DNA from: Marinobacterium alkalitolerans
Lineage (GTDB): Bacteria > Pseudomonadota > Gammaproteobacteria > Pseudomonadales > Balneatricaceae
Assembly: GCF_017776525.1 (NCBI RefSeq)
Contig: NZ_JACVEW010000010.1
Span: forward strand, 1 to 64,000
Direction: 5' to 3'
DNA length: 64,000 bases
Of this stretch, positions 9,105 to 19,377 are shown piece by piece. Every line of letters begins with the position of its first letter. Position 1 is the first letter of the stretch. The notes under the pieces are model-generated. The model made no database searches. It was not told the origin of the DNA and was given only the letters and a program-made list of their open reading frames with translations. Made by a program: the position numbers and the translations under genes.

Positions 9105-10694
9105 CTAAAGGACGGCTGAGGCCTGGAGCAGCTTTTGTGTGTACTCGGCCTGAGGGGATTTGAACAGGGTTTCCGTGTCGCCTTCTTCAACCACCTGTCC
9201 ATGGCGCATGACCATCACCCGGTGGCTCATGGCGCGTACGACGGCAAGGTCATGGCTGATGAACAGATAGCTGAAGCCATGGCGCTGCTGAAGGTCGCGC
9301 AGCAGCGTGATGATTTGCTTCTGCACGGTGCGGTCTAGTGCGGAGGTAGGCTCATCCAGAATGATCACGGATGGCTTGAGCGCCAGCGCACGCGCAATGG
9401 CAATCCGCTGGCGCTGCCCGCCCGAAAACTCGTGCGGGTAACGGTTTCGCATTGCCGGGCTCAGGCCGACTTCCTGTAATGCTTCGTCCACAATACGGGT
9501 TCGGTCTTCAGGGGATTCTATACCCTGTACTTCAAGCCCCTCGGCGATGATTTCCGCAATGCTCATGCGGGGGCTGAGGCTGCCAAACGGATCCTGAAAT
9601 ACGATCTGCAGTTCGCGCCGAAGCGGTCGCATCTGTTTCTGCTTGAGCGGATGCAGCGGCTGCTGTTTGAAATAGATATCACCGCGGCTGCTGATCAGTC
9701 GCAGTATCGCCAGTGCAAGTGTGCTCTTGCCAGAGCCGGACTCTCCTACGATGCCCAGCGTTTCGCCCGGTGACAGCTGCAGGTCGATTTCGTTAACCGC
9801 CTTGTGGTATCCCGTGACGCGCTGTAACAGCCCCTTGCGCTGAGCAAACCAGACCTTGAGTGCGTGCGTCTCGAGTATGGTCGAGCCGGCATCCGTTACC
9901 GGCGGGGGAGAGCCTTCGGGCTCCGCGGCCAGCAACTTGCGGGTGTAGGGATGTTGCGGCTGATCGAACAGCGCCAGGCAGTGGCCAGACTCCACGATCT
10001 TGCCCTCATGCATGACGTAGACACGATCAGCAACCCGCCTGACAATATTCAGGTCATGCGAGATCATCAGGATCGCCATGCCCAGTCGCTCCTGCAGGGA
10101 CTGCAGCAGCTCCAGTATCTGCTGCTGGACCGTGACGTCCAGCGCGGTTGTCGGTTCATCCGCAATCAGCAGTTCCGGCTCATTGGCCAGTGCCATGGCA
10201 ATCATGACCCGCTGGCGTTGACCACCCGAGAGCTGATGCGGGTAGTGGGAAAGGCGTTCTTCCGGGCTGTCGATCCCTACCAGTTCAAGCAGTTCGATGG
10301 CACGGTTTCGGCACGACTCGCGGTCAAGCCCCAGATGCAAACGCAGTGTTTCGCTGATTTGCTTTTCAAGCGTGTGGAGGGGGTTAAGCGAGGTCATCGG
10401 CTCCTGAAACACGTAACCCACCTTGTGCCCACGGACCTTCCGTAACTCTGATTCCGGTGCTGATAGCAGATTCTGGCCGGCGTACCGAACGTCTCCCTCA
10501 GGATACTCAACCTGGTGAGCGGGCAGGAGTTTCAATAACGACAGGGCAGTCACAGACTTGCCGGAGCCTGACTCGCCAACGATTGCCAGTGTCTCGCCCG
10601 TATTGATGTCGAAACTGACATGGCTGACAACCGGTTCAGGGTTGCCAACAAAACGAACCGAAAGGTCACGAACGGAAATGAGCGTCTTCGACAT
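9105..10694 (-). CDS. yejF: Peptide ABC transporter, double ATPase subunit (YejF type)
   Basis: A 529-residue fused ATPase with two complete nucleotide-binding domains, each like DppD or DppF. Walker A GESGSGKS occurs at 40-47 and again at 317-324. ABC signatures LSGGQRQR (about 155) and FSGGQRQR (about 430) and two DEPT Walker B boxes are present, so both sites look active. It powers an importer of oligopeptides from the cytoplasmic face. It is the last gene of a minus-strand operon yejA-yejB-yejE-yejF and starts 2 bases after the yejE stop. The precise peptide substrate cannot be read from sequence; E. coli Yej is known for microcin C uptake. Confidence 0.9.
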   Translation of the reverse strand: MSKTLISVRDLSVRFVGNPEPVVSHVSFDINTGETLAIVGESGSGKSVTALSLLKLLPAHQVEYPEGDVRYAGQNLLSAPESELRKVRGHKVGYVFQEPMTSLNPLHTLEKQISETLRLHLGLDRESCRNRAIELLELVGIDSPEERLSHYPHQLSGGQRQRVMIAMALANEPELLIADEPTTALDVTVQQQILELLQSLQERLGMAILMISHDLNIVRRVADRVYVMHEGKIVESGHCLALFDQPQHPYTRKLLAAEPEGSPPPVTDAGSTILETHALKVWFAQRKGLLQRVTGYHKAVNEIDLQLSPGETLGIVGESGSGKSTLALAILRLISSRGDIYFKQQPLHPLKQKQMRPLRRELQIVFQDPFGSLSPRMSIAEIIAEGLEVQGIESPEDRTRIVDEALQEVGLSPAMRNRYPHEFSGGQRQRIAIARALALKPSVIILDEPTSALDRTVQKQIITLLRDLQQRHGFSYLFISHDLAVVRAMSHRVMVMRHGQVVEEGDTETLFKSPQAEYTQKLLQASAVL

Positions 10695-10696
10695 GG

Positions 10697-11719
10697 TTAT
10701 AGTTTCCTTGGGTCGAAGGCATCACGGACGGCTTCACCAATGAAGATCAGCAGGGTCAGCATGATGGACAGTGTCAGGAATGCAGTAATGCCGAGCCAGG
10801 GCGCGTGCAGGTTTTCCTTGCCTTGTGCGACCAGTTCACCGAGCGACGGTGAGCCCGGTGGCAGGCCAAAGCCAAGAAAATCCAGTGCGGTCAGTGTGAC
10901 GATTGCGCCATTGAATACAAAGGGCATGAATGTCAGGGTGGCCACCATGGCATTTGGCAGTACATGGCGGTACATGATGCGTCCATCCGAAAGCCCCAGT
11001 GCGCGGGCGGCCCGAACATATTCGAGGTTGCGGCCGCGCAGGAACTCTGCACGGACTACATCCACCAGGTTCATCCACGAAAACAGCAACATAATCCCCA
11101 GTAGCCACCAGAAATTGGGCTTGATCAGGCTGGCCAGAATAATGAGCAGAAACAGTACGGGCAGGCCTGACCAGATTTCGATGAAGCGCTGAAACAGCAG
11201 GTCGATTTTGCCACCGTAATAGCCCTGTACGGCACCGGCGCAGACACCAATCACGGAGCTGGCCAGCGTCAGTACAACGGCAAACAGCACCGACAGCCTG
11301 AAGCCGTAGATCACCCGTGCCATGACATCCCGCCCCTGGTCGTCGGTACCGAGCCAATTGGTTGACGTGGGCGGGGAGGGTGCCGGCTGGTCCAGCTCGT
11401 AATTGATGGTGTCATAGCTGAAGCGGATCAGCGGCCAGAGCATCCAGCCGCCGTCATCCGTGATCAGCTCCTGCAGATAAGGGTCGCGGTAATCAGCGGG
11501 CAGTTCGAACTCCCCTCCGAAGTCGGCCTCGGTGTATTCAGCCAATACGGGCCAGTAATACTGCTGTTGATGCTGCACCAGAATGGGCTGGTCATTGGCG
11601 ATCAGCTCGGCAATCAGGCTGAGTGCGAACAGAATGGAAAAAATCCATAGCGACCAGTAACCGCGGCGATTGCGTTTGAAACTGTGCCAGCGTCGCTGCT
11701 GTAGAGGTGTCATGGCCAC
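10697..11719 (-). CDS. yejE: Peptide ABC transporter permease (YejE type)
   Basis: A 340-residue DppC-family permease with about six membrane helices. The first helix is near residues 22-42; a large periplasmic loop (about 45-135) carries the TSTNWLGTDDQGRDV motif typical of DppC and YejE. The cytoplasmic EAA loop (EYVRAARALGLSDGRIM) that docks the ATPase is present. The start is GTG at 11719, which sits 7 bases after GGAGG; an ATG two codons later has poorer spacing. It lies 2 bases after the yejB stop, within the yej operon. Confidence 0.9.
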   Translation of the reverse strand: MAMTPLQQRRWHSFKRNRRGYWSLWIFSILFALSLIAELIANDQPILVQHQQQYYWPVLAEYTEADFGGEFELPADYRDPYLQELITDDGGWMLWPLIRFSYDTINYELDQPAPSPPTSTNWLGTDDQGRDVMARVIYGFRLSVLFAVVLTLASSVIGVCAGAVQGYYGGKIDLLFQRFIEIWSGLPVLFLLIILASLIKPNFWWLLGIMLLFSWMNLVDVVRAEFLRGRNLEYVRAARALGLSDGRIMYRHVLPNAMVATLTFMPFVFNGAIVTLTALDFLGFGLPPGSPSLGELVAQGKENLHAPWLGITAFLTLSIMLTLLIFIGEAVRDAFDPRKL

Positions 11720-11721
11720 AG

Positions 11722-12804
11722 TTACACCTCCCGGCTCTCGAAGTCGATGCGCGGATCGACCAGAGTGTAGGTGATATCGCTGACCAGCTTCAGCAACAGC
11801 CCCACCAGTGTGAAGATGTAGAGTGTGCCGAAGATAACCGGGTAATCACGGTTGATGACAGCCTCGTAGCCCAAAAGTCCCAGTCCATCCAGCGAGAAGA
11901 TCACTTCAATCAGCATGGAGCCGGTGAAGAAAATGCCGATCAGTGCAGCGGGCATGCCCGCGATAATCAGCAGCATGGCGTTGCGGAACACGTGACGGTA
12001 CAGCACGGCATTTTCACTCAAGCCCTTGGCGCGAGCGGTCAATACATATTGTTTGTGGATTTCATCCAGAAAGGAGTTTTTGGTCAGCATGGTCAGGGTG
12101 GCAAAGCTCGACACCACGGATGCCAGAACCGGCAGTGTAATATGCCAGAAATAGTCACCCACCTGTTGCCACCAGGTCATCTGGTCAAAGTCGGGTGATG
12201 TCAGGCCGCGAAGGGGGAACCATTCAAAATAGGTGCCACCGGCGAACAGTACGATCAGCAGGATGGCGAACAGAAAGTTGGGAATGGCATAGCCGACGAT
12301 TATCAGGCTGCTGCTCCAGACATCAAAGGGTGTGCCGTCACGCACGGCTTTGCGAATCCCCAGTGGGACGGACACCAGATAGGTGAGCAGAGTGGTCCAG
12401 AGTCCGAGTGAAATGGACACCGGCAGTTTCTCGATAATCAGGTCGACCACCTGCTTGTCACTGTAAAAGCTTTTGCCGAAGTCGAACTGCAGATAGTTGC
12501 CGAGCATCTGCAAAAACCGTTCATGGGCCGGTTTGTCAAACCCGTACAGTTGCTCGATCTCTTTAACCAGCGCGGGGTCCAGCCCCTGGGCACCCCTGTA
12601 ACCGCTTTCTCCCGTGGCTGTGGTGTCGCTCTGAGGGCCGCTGCCCATGCGGTTGGTTGCACCCACGCCCATGCCTTCCAGATGAGCGATCGTCTGCTCG
12701 ACAGGGCCGCCGGGGGCAAACTGCACCAACACAAAATTGAGCAGCAGTATGCCAAGCAGAGTTGGCACAATCAGTAGCAGACGGCGCAGTATATAGGCTG
12801 CCAT
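11722..12804 (-). CDS. yejB: Peptide ABC transporter permease (YejB type)
   Basis: A 360-residue DppB-family permease. An N-terminal helix ([20 protein letters not shown]) is followed by a periplasmic insertion of about 100 residues (to about 135) with [19 protein letters not shown], then helices and the EAA loop [21 protein letters not shown] chose the ATG at 12804, whose ATGA overlaps the yejA stop by 4 bases; the frame could start 5 codons earlier at 12819. It pairs with YejE to form the membrane channel. Confidence 0.9.
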   Translation of the reverse strand: MAAYILRRLLLIVPTLLGILLLNFVLVQFAPGGPVEQTIAHLEGMGVGATNRMGSGPQSDTTATGESGYRGAQGLDPALVKEIEQLYGFDKPAHERFLQMLGNYLQFDFGKSFYSDKQVVDLIIEKLPVSISLGLWTTLLTYLVSVPLGIRKAVRDGTPFDVWSSSLIIVGYAIPNFLFAILLIVLFAGGTYFEWFPLRGLTSPDFDQMTWWQQVGDYFWHITLPVLASVVSSFATLTMLTKNSFLDEIHKQYVLTARAKGLSENAVLYRHVFRNAMLLIIAGMPAALIGIFFTGSMLIEVIFSLDGLGLLGYEAVINRDYPVIFGTLYIFTLVGLLLKLVSDITYTLVDPRIDFESREV

Positions 12805-14597
12805 CAGGGTTGGGCCCACCAGGTATCCAGCCCGATATCATATTTGGGGCTGGTGTCAGGGTGCTGCAGATGGTGCCAGTAGGCGATGCGCCAGGCGCTG
12901 ATGTGGTAATGCGGAATCACGTAGTGGTTCCACTGCAGTACACGGTCCAGCGCGCGGGCACGCAGTACCAGTTGTTCACGGTCCGGTGCTGCAATCAGCT
13001 GCTCCACCAGATGGTCAACAGCCGGGTTGTGAATGCCGATCAGGTTGCGGCTGCCCGGCCTGTCGGCGCTGTCGGAGTGCCAGTAGTCGCGCTGCTCGTT
13101 ACCGGGAGAGCTGGACTGGCCAAAGCCGTACACGATCATGTCAAAATTGAACTGGCGCAACAGGTTGATGTACTGGGACACGTCGACGATGCGGATATCT
13201 GCTTCGATGCCCAGGCGCTCAAGATTCCGGATAAAGGGAGAAACAACCCGCTCAAATTCCTTCTGTACCAGCAGAATTTCAAACCTGAAGGGCTCGCCGT
13301 TGGCATTGACCAGAGTGCCGTTTTCAAGCGTCCAGCCATCCTGTTGCAGCAGGCGCAGGGCCTGGCGCAGCTGGCGTCGATTGCGGCCACTGCCGTCGGT
13401 TTCCGGTGCACGGTAAACCTGGGTAAAGACCTCCGGTGGTACTTGACCGCGAACGGGCTCCAGAATCTCCAGTTCTTCAGGTGTTGGCAGGCTGTCCGCC
13501 GCCATTTCGGAGTTGGAGAAGTAGCTGTGCGTGCGCTTGTAGGCGTTATAGAACAGGTTCTTGTTGGTCCATTCAAAATCAAAGGCGTATGTCAGAGCCT
13601 GGCGGGTCTTGGGCGATGCAAACAGCGGCTTGCGGGTGTTCATGATAAACCCTTGCATGCCCCTCGGGTTCTGATGCTCAATCTCCTCGGTGATAATACG
13701 GCCATCGTCAAACGGAGTGCCGGTATAGCCGGTCGCCCAGGCTTTGGAGGAGTGCTCACTGCGGTAATCGTATTCGCCGGCCTTAAACGCTTCGAGTGCG
13801 ACAGTACTGTCACGGTAATAATCGATCTGTCGGCGGTCGAAATTATGTCGGCCCCGGTTTACGGGCAGATTCTGTGCCCAGTAATCATCACGTCGCTGGT
13901 AGACAATGGTGCGGCCGGGATCAATGCGCTCAACCGTATAGGGACCTGAGCCTACCGGTACCTCCAGTGAGGGCGTGCTGAAGTCACGATCCTTCCAGTA
14001 ATGCTTGGGCAGGATGGGGACTTCGCCCACGATCAGAGGCAGTTCACGGTTGGTAGTATTCTTGAACTCAAAGCGAACCCGAGCGCGGCTGATGACCTTT
14101 ACCTGCTCAATGCCGGCATAGTAACTCTTGAAGAAAGGGCTGCCCTGCTCAAGCAGAAGCTCAAAGGTGAAGGCCACGTCTTCAGCCGTTACGGGTTCAC
14201 CGTCACTGAATCGGGCTTCCGGGTGTAGTTCAAACTCGACCCACTGCCGGCTCTCGTCCAGCGTGACTGACTGTGCCAGCAGTCCATAGAGGGAGAAGGG
14301 TTCATCCAGGGCGCGTGCCAGCAGAGAGTCGTACAGCAGTCCGGTTCCCTCGGCAGCCGTACCCTTGATGATGAATGGGTTGAGACTGTCGAAAGTGCCT
14401 ATTGAAGCCTCACGCAGCGCACCTCCCTTGGGAGCATCCGGGTTAACGTAATCGAAGTGCTGGAAGTCGGGGCCGTACTTCAGCTCCCCATGCATGGCAA
14501 TGCCATGGCTGGGGTGTTCGGTGGCGGATGCACTGCCGGTCAGCAGTATCAGCATCAGAGGGAGGGCTCGATGTACAAGCTGCTTAAGTGATCGCAC
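12804..14597 (-). CDS. yejA: Periplasmic extracellular solute-binding protein (YejA type)
   Basis: A 597-residue family 5 solute-binding protein that captures peptides for the YejBEF importer. The signal peptide covers about residues 1-25 (hydrophobic [14 protein letters not shown], then ATE), with no lipobox, so it is probably a soluble periplasmic protein. The mature start with [23 protein letters not shown] is typical of YejA-like proteins. It starts with GTG at 14597, 6 bases after AAGGAG. It is the first gene of the operon and overlaps yejB by one base. Confidence 0.9.
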   Translation of the reverse strand: MRSLKQLVHRALPLMLILLTGSASATEHPSHGIAMHGELKYGPDFQHFDYVNPDAPKGGALREASIGTFDSLNPFIIKGTAAEGTGLLYDSLLARALDEPFSLYGLLAQSVTLDESRQWVEFELHPEARFSDGEPVTAEDVAFTFELLLEQGSPFFKSYYAGIEQVKVISRARVRFEFKNTTNRELPLIVGEVPILPKHYWKDRDFSTPSLEVPVGSGPYTVERIDPGRTIVYQRRDDYWAQNLPVNRGRHNFDRRQIDYYRDSTVALEAFKAGEYDYRSEHSSKAWATGYTGTPFDDGRIITEEIEHQNPRGMQGFIMNTRKPLFASPKTRQALTYAFDFEWTNKNLFYNAYKRTHSYFSNSEMAADSLPTPEELEILEPVRGQVPPEVFTQVYRAPETDGSGRNRRQLRQALRLLQQDGWTLENGTLVNANGEPFRFEILLVQKEFERVVSPFIRNLERLGIEADIRIVDVSQYINLLRQFNFDMIVYGFGQSSSPGNEQRDYWHSDSADRPGSRNLIGIHNPAVDHLVEQLIAAPDREQLVLRARALDRVLQWNHYVIPHYHISAWRIAYWHHLQHPDTSPKYDIGLDTWWAQP

Positions 14598-14650
14598 CAG
14601 TGTCTCCTTTGCGTGCCGCGTCCAGATAAATGCGGTCGTTTGACCCCAAG

Positions 14651-14899
14651 TCAGGCTCGGGGTTCATGCTTGTGAGCGAGTGTTTGCAGTTTCTCGTGAA
14701 TATGGCGTCGCTTCATGCCCTGACGGCGCAGCTCCTCGTAGTGATGCGTCAGCAGCGTTTCAAGTTCAAGCTGTCCTGCCGCCAGCTGCTTGATCAGATC
14801 CTGATCCATCCAGCGCTGAATCTTGCGGAACAATACCCACTTGAACGCGATGGCCAGCACCACTGAGATCACGATGATGGTAATGCTGAGCGTATCCAT
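14651..14899 (-). CDS. Small single-helix membrane protein, unknown function
   Basis: An 82-residue protein I do not recognise. One membrane helix (about residues 5-24, ITIIVISVVLAIAFKWVLF) is followed by a charged helical tail rich in Gln, Leu, Glu, His, Arg and Lys that probably lies in the cytoplasm and may form a coiled coil. ATG 14899 starts one base after the mltD stop and has GAGG at 9 bases; the frame could also start at 14926 inside mltD. Placement right after mltD suggests it shares the mltD transcript. Function is open. Confidence 0.65.
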   Translation of the reverse strand: MDTLSITIIVISVVLAIAFKWVLFRKIQRWMDQDLIKQLAAGQLELETLLTHHYEELRRQGMKRRHIHEKLQTLAHKHEPRA

Positions 14900-14900
14900 C

Positions 14901-16508
14901 CTAACCGGCCTCTGCAATATCGACATACAGTGTCAGTGGCTGCCCCGGCCGCAGCAGGTCGTCGGCACTCAGGCTGTTCCACTCCAGGATCTCACTAACC
15001 TTTACCCCAAAGCGGCTGGCAATGACGGACAGGGAGTCACCCTTGCGTATCCGGTAGCCCACCTTGCGTACCATCGCCTGACGAGACTGTGCCTTGGGCA
15101 GCGATACCGCAGGCGTTACCGGAGCATTAGCCCCAAGGACCAGCAGTGATTGGCCCGCCCTTAACGTATCGCCGGGTGCCATCTGGTTCCAGCGAGCCAG
15201 ACTGCGCACGCTGACGCCATACCGGCGTGCAATGCTCCAGAAGCTCTCACCGGATGCAACCTGATGATAGCGCTTGTTGGTACTGCTCTCTTCAAGTCGC
15301 TGGCGCTTGGCCTGTTTCCGCTGCGAGGCCGTAAGCGCGTAGGCTTCGGCCGGCTTGGCAGGCTGTGGGACCAGTAGCGCCTGACCGACACGAATCAGAT
15401 TGCTCTTCAAACGGTTGCCTTCTCGGATCACGCCGGTAGAGCTGCCAAAGCGCTGTGCGATGGTGCTGAGCGTATCCCCGGGCTTAACCGTATAGCGGTG
15501 CCAGCTCACGCGCTGGTCAGCCGGCATGGCGTCCAGACTGGCCTGCAGTGTCTCGGCCTTGTGAACGGGCACCAGCAACTCATGCGGGCCCTTGGGGTCG
15601 GTCGCCCAGCGGTTGAAGCCCGGATTAAGGCGGTACAGCTCATCCAGATCCATCCTGGCCAGACTTGCCACCTCGGCCAGATCGATCTGGCCACCGGTTT
15701 TGACCCGGGCAAAATAGGGCTTGTTCGGAATAGGGGTCAGTTCAAGCCCCAGTTGGTCAGCATCACGGACCAGACGGGAGACAGCCAGCAGCTTGGGTAC
15801 ATAGGCTTCAGTTTCGCGGGGCAGGTCGAGCGACCAGAAATCGGTCGGTTTGCCTTGCTCGCGATTACGGCGTATGGCCCGACTGACCGTGCCGCCACCG
15901 GCGTTGTACGCGGCCAGTGCCAGCAACCAGTCGCCATCAAACCGCTGGTGCAGCTGCTCAAGGTAAGTCAGGGCCGCATCAGTCGACGCCAGGATGTCGC
16001 GACGGCCGTCATACCACCAGCTTGAACGCAGGCCAAAGTGACGTGCGGTGCCGGGAATGAACTGCCAGGGGCCGGACGCACGACCGTGCGAGTAGGCAAA
16101 GGGATCATAAGCGCTCTCTACAACCGGCAGCAGCGCGATCTCGGCCGGCATGCCACGATCGAGAACAGCGTTAATGATGTGGTGATAATAAGGCAGTGCA
16201 CGCTCGCTTACGCGCAGCAGGTATGAAGGGTGACGCTTGTACCACTTGAGCTGGGTTTGAACACGGGGGTGGTCCAGATCGAGCGGCAGCGCCATATGCT
16301 GCCGTGTCAGTGTCCAGAGGTCAGCAGGCGGCAGGCTGGAAGATGACTCTTCCGCCTGCTGCTGTTGACGAGACGTTGTGGATGCGACTTTTGAAGGTGA
16401 AGCGGACGGTTGAGCGGTAGTAGCGGCTGTTTTTACATTACCGGTTTGACAGCCCGCAAGCGTGATTCCCATCGCCGTGACAAGCAACAGGCCTGAAAAA
16501 GATCGCAT
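14901..16508 (-). CDS. mltD: Membrane-bound lytic murein transglycosylase D
   Basis: A 535-residue outer-membrane lipoprotein that cuts peptidoglycan glycan strands and leaves 1,6-anhydro ends. The lipobox LAGC gives the lipidated Cys20. A low-complexity Ser/Gln linker (25-60) is followed by the SLT domain, with catalytic Glu131 in PVVESAYDP and the GPWQFIPGTA motif. Three LysM repeats follow (about 340-385, 420-465 and 485-530), each with the GDT/GES/GDS...I..R(F/Y)G pattern, for glycan binding. The ATG at 16508 is preferred to a TTG one codon earlier. Products of MltD feed recycling enzymes such as NagZ, encoded further along. Confidence 0.93.
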   Translation of the reverse strand: MRSFSGLLLVTAMGITLAGCQTGNVKTAATTAQPSASPSKVASTTSRQQQQAEESSSSLPPADLWTLTRQHMALPLDLDHPRVQTQLKWYKRHPSYLLRVSERALPYYHHIINAVLDRGMPAEIALLPVVESAYDPFAYSHGRASGPWQFIPGTARHFGLRSSWWYDGRRDILASTDAALTYLEQLHQRFDGDWLLALAAYNAGGGTVSRAIRRNREQGKPTDFWSLDLPRETEAYVPKLLAVSRLVRDADQLGLELTPIPNKPYFARVKTGGQIDLAEVASLARMDLDELYRLNPGFNRWATDPKGPHELLVPVHKAETLQASLDAMPADQRVSWHRYTVKPGDTLSTIAQRFGSSTGVIREGNRLKSNLIRVGQALLVPQPAKPAEAYALTASQRKQAKRQRLEESSTNKRYHQVASGESFWSIARRYGVSVRSLARWNQMAPGDTLRAGQSLLVLGANAPVTPAVSLPKAQSRQAMVRKVGYRIRKGDSLSVIASRFGVKVSEILEWNSLSADDLLRPGQPLTLYVDIAEAG

Positions 16509-16572
16509 CAAAACAGAATCCCGAAATAACCTTAAAAAACATGATTCTATGGACCCTGTCCAAGGCGGTCAA

Positions 16573-17349
16573 TCAGAACTGGTTTTTCCACTCACGCAGC
16601 GCGGCCATGACCTCTACTTCCGAGCTCAGGGCGTTGCCGGAAAAGTGTTCGGCGGCAGCCGCCACGGAGTCCTGTGCCGTTCGCATGAAGGGGTTGATCG
16701 TTTTTTCCTGCCCAATGGTGGAGGGGAGGGTCGGCTTGTCTGCGTTACGCAGGCTGTGGCAGTTTTCCTGCACGGCAGTGATGGCCTGGTTTTTGGGCTC
16801 GACAGTGGCGGCGAACCTCAGGTTGGCGAGTGAGTACTCGTGGGTGCAGTAGACCTCCGTGGTGTCAGGCAGGCCGGCAAAGTATTTCATGGCATCCAGC
16901 ATTTGCCGGGCCGTGCCTTCAAACAAACGGCCGCACCCCGCGAGGAACAGCGTATCCCCGCAGAAGAGTTGGCCGCTTCCCTCGGGCTGAAAATAACTGA
17001 TATGGTCACGGGTATGGGCGGGAACCGCCTGTATGTGTAATGTCAGGCCGAACAGCTCCAGAGTATCGCCTTGCTTCAGCGGATGCGTGATGCCGTCAAA
17101 CGGAGAGCTGTCCGGGCCGTAAACGGGGATGTCGAACTGCTTGAGCAGGTCGGCTACGCCACCGGTGTGGTCAGCGTGATGGTGTGTGATCAGAATGGCG
17201 TCCAGCTTGAGCTGATGTGATGTGAGCCACTCCAGAACCGGTGCGGCATCGCCCGGGTCGACAACCACGGCACGGTCGGGGGCTGTCTGCTCGGTCAGGG
17301 CCCAGATGTAATTATCACTGAAAGCCGGAATCGGAGTTACCGTAAACAT
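16573..17349 (-). CDS. gloB: Hydroxyacylglutathione hydrolase (glyoxalase II)
   Basis: A 258-residue metallo-beta-lactamase-fold enzyme that hydrolyses S-lactoylglutathione to lactate and glutathione, the second step of methylglyoxal detoxification. The metal-binding motif THHHADHTGG (histidines from 56 on) is present, with further ligands in AVPAHTRDH, CGDTLF and CTHEYSL. The C-terminal substrate-binding region (PSTIGQEKTINPFMR) is typical of GloB. It is divergent from the methyltransferase gene, as in pseudomonads. Confidence 0.95.
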   Translation of the reverse strand: MFTVTPIPAFSDNYIWALTEQTAPDRAVVVDPGDAAPVLEWLTSHQLKLDAILITHHHADHTGGVADLLKQFDIPVYGPDSSPFDGITHPLKQGDTLELFGLTLHIQAVPAHTRDHISYFQPEGSGQLFCGDTLFLAGCGRLFEGTARQMLDAMKYFAGLPDTTEVYCTHEYSLANLRFAATVEPKNQAITAVQENCHSLRNADKPTLPSTIGQEKTINPFMRTAQDSVAAAAEHFSGNALSSEVEVMAALREWKNQF

Positions 17350-17390
17350 GTCATATTCCTGTATAGACGGGTTATGGGTGTCGCGCTCGG

Positions 17391-17437
17391 TTCAGGGCAC
17401 TTTAAGTCTACTGTATACTAAGTCCCGATAGGACTTA
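17391..17437 (+). promoter_or_regulatory. Candidate promoter and inverted repeat before the methyltransferase gene
   Basis: TTCAGG (17391-17396) and TATACT (17414-17419) are 17 bases apart. A perfect 7-base inverted repeat, TAAGTCC (17419-17425) and GGACTTA (17431-17437), overlaps the expected transcription start; another TAAGTC occurs at 17403-17408. This could be an operator or a 5' hairpin. Confidence 0.4.
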
Positions 17438-17455
17438 CAGATTTTGGGGCGGGTG

Positions 17456-18214
17456 ATGAAGTTCAGTGCACAGATGCCACAACATGAGTTGGCCCCTCTT
17501 CTCAGCGAGTGGTTTGACTCGCCGCTGGGCATGGAGCTGGTCCAGCATGAACGTGAGCTGGCAGAAGACGTACTGCCGACTCTGTTTGGCTACCACCTGC
17601 TTCAGGTCGGTTACGATTGTCGCCAGACACTTTTCGATGCCAGTCCTGTGTCGCGCAAGGTGATGCTGATTCCCAGTATGCAACTGGGGGCGGGTCCTTT
17701 TACGGTCCTTGCAGAACATGATGAGCTGCCGGTACTCAGTAACGAGATTGATGTGGTCATTCTGCATCACGCGCTGGACTTTGCGGCCAGCCCTCATCAG
17801 GTGTTGCGAGAGGCATCGCGGGTTTTGCGCCCCGGTGGACACCTGCTCAGCTTCAGCTTCAACCCTGCCAGTTACTGGGGGCTGAGGCGACTGATGCGAA
17901 AACCTTCATCACCGGTATGGTCCAGCCACTTCATTCGCCTTGGGCGGCTGCATGACTGGCTTAGCCTGCTGGAGATGACCGAGCTGAAGACGCGTTCTGT
18001 CTGTCACCATCTGCCGATGGGCAACCCCAAATGGCGTCGCCGATTGCGCTGCTTTGAAACGCTGAGCCGGCGAGTGCCGATCCACAGCGGGGCCGCGATG
18101 ATGGTGCTGGCACGCAAGGATGTGGCCGGCATGACGCCGATCCGACCCGAGTGGAAGCGCCGTCGCCTGCTCAGCATGCCCGTTCCCGAGCCCAAGCCCA
18201 CAGCCAGAGGATAA
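17456..18214 (+). CDS. SAM-dependent methyltransferase, class I, unknown substrate
   Basis: A 252-residue protein with a methyltransferase type 11 fold. Motif I reads YHLLQVGYDC, less glycine-rich than usual; the post-motifs LSNEIDVVILHHALDF and REASRVLRPGGHLLSFSFNP are standard. Membership is clear but the substrate is unknown. The gene lies between gloB and rnhA, the same place as a conserved methyltransferase in Pseudomonas. The frame opens at a TTG at 17444, but ATG 17456 after GGGGCGGG looks more natural. It ends 3 bases before rnhA, so the two are probably cotranscribed. Confidence 0.82.
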   Translation: MKFSAQMPQHELAPLLSEWFDSPLGMELVQHERELAEDVLPTLFGYHLLQVGYDCRQTLFDASPVSRKVMLIPSMQLGAGPFTVLAEHDELPVLSNEIDVVILHHALDFAASPHQVLREASRVLRPGGHLLSFSFNPASYWGLRRLMRKPSSPVWSSHFIRLGRLHDWLSLLEMTELKTRSVCHHLPMGNPKWRRRLRCFETLSRRVPIHSGAAMMVLARKDVAGMTPIRPEWKRRRLLSMPVPEPKPTARG

Positions 18215-18217
18215 AGA

Positions 18218-18658
18218 TTGAAACCTGTTGAGATATATACTGACGGTGCCTGCAAGGGAAACCCCGGTCCCGGAGGCTGGGGAGCCTTGCTGCGTTATGG
18301 AGAGCACGAAAAGGAGCTGTATGGGGGCGAGCCCGACACGACCAACAACCGCATGGAGTTGCAGGCAGCCATTCAGGCACTGGCGAGCCTGAACCGTGCG
18401 TGCAAGGTTGTGTTGACCACAGACTCCCAGTATCTGCGTCAGGGCATTATGCAATGGCTGGCCGGATGGAAGCGAAATGGCTGGAAAACCGCTGCCAAAC
18501 AGCCGGTCAAGAATATTGATCTCTGGCAGGCGCTGGATGAGCAGGTGGCACGGCATGAGATCGAATGGCGCTGGGTGAAAGGGCACAGTGGCCATCCCGG
18601 TAATGAGCGCGCCGACCAGTTGGCAAACCGCGGTGTAGAAGAGTTTGGAAAGGCATGA
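18218..18658 (+). CDS. rnhA: Ribonuclease HI
   Basis: A 146-residue endonuclease that removes RNA from RNA-DNA hybrids. The DEDD catalytic residues are all visible: Asp9 (YTDGAC), Glu47 (NNRMEL), Asp69 (TTDSQY) and Asp133 (NERADQ), with His123 in KGHSGH. The start is TTG at 18218, preceded by AGAGGATAA; no ATG or GTG in frame would give the usual N-terminus. Its stop overlaps the dnaQ start (ATGA), so the two are translationally coupled, a pairing common in gammaproteobacteria. Confidence 0.96.
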   Translation: MKPVEIYTDGACKGNPGPGGWGALLRYGEHEKELYGGEPDTTNNRMELQAAIQALASLNRACKVVLTTDSQYLRQGIMQWLAGWKRNGWKTAAKQPVKNIDLWQALDEQVARHEIEWRWVKGHSGHPGNERADQLANRGVEEFGKA

Positions 18659-19377
18659 GCATGCGACAGATTGTACTGGATACCGAGACAACCGGTATTG
18701 ACCCCGAAGCCGGTCATAACATCATAGAGATCGGCTGCGTGGAGATGGTTCGGCGCAAGCTGACCGGCAACAACTACCACCGCTATATCAAGCCGGACCG
18801 AGAGGTTGAAGCTGAAGCCATAGAAGTACACGGTATTACCAATGAATATCTGGCCGACAAGCCCAGGTTTGCCGAGTTGGCGGCCGAATTTCTGGATTAC
18901 ATTCGGGGCGCGGAGCTGATCATTCATAACGCGGCGTTTGACGTCGGCTTTATGAATACCGAGCTGGCACGCAACGGAGTCGCCGAGCGCATCGAGGATA
19001 TCTGCCAGGTTACCGATACCCTGGACATGGCGCGCAAGAAATACCCCGGGCAGCGTAACAGCCTCGATGCCCTCTGCCGACGTTATGGCATCGACAACTC
19101 CCACCGTGAGTTGCACGGGGCGTTGCTTGACTCGGAAATTCTGGCGGATGTGTACCTCGCACTGACAGGTGGGCAGACGTCACTCCAGCTGGGGCAGTCA
19201 GGCCAGTCAGGTGAAGACAATGCCGAGCAGATCCGACGTATTGAGACCGCCCACCTGAACCTTCCGGTGCTCAAGCCGTCGGCTGATGAGTTGGACGCGC
19301 ATGAGCGTTTTCTGGATATGCTGGATGGCAGTGGTGGAGCGGTTTGGCGTCGCACTGCAGAAGACTCGCCGGCATGA
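18655..19377 (+). CDS. dnaQ: DNA polymerase III epsilon subunit (3'-5' proofreading exonuclease)
   Basis: A 240-residue replication proofreader. ExoI motif LDTETTG (Asp9, Glu11), Exo[14 protein letters not shown] and Exo[17 protein letters not shown] are present. After the nuclease domain, QTSLQL occupies the place of the E. coli beta-clamp-binding motif QTSMAF. A flexible linker and a C-terminal tail for binding the polymerase alpha subunit follow. It overlaps rnhA by 4 bases at its start and nudC by 4 bases at its end. Confidence 0.96.
   Translation: MSMRQIVLDTETTGIDPEAGHNIIEIGCVEMVRRKLTGNNYHRYIKPDREVEAEAIEVHGITNEYLADKPRFAELAAEFLDYIRGAELIIHNAAFDVGFMNTELARNGVAERIEDICQVTDTLDMARKKYPGQRNSLDALCRRYGIDNSHRELHGALLDSEILADVYLALTGGQTSLQLGQSGQSGEDNAEQIRRIETAHLNLPVLKPSADELDAHERFLDMLDGSGGAVWRRTAEDSPA

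Noticed and set aside
12762-13949. Open frame of 395 codons on the plus strand opposite yejA
   Set aside because: Antisense shadow with no motif; yejA on the other strand has a signal peptide and full family match.
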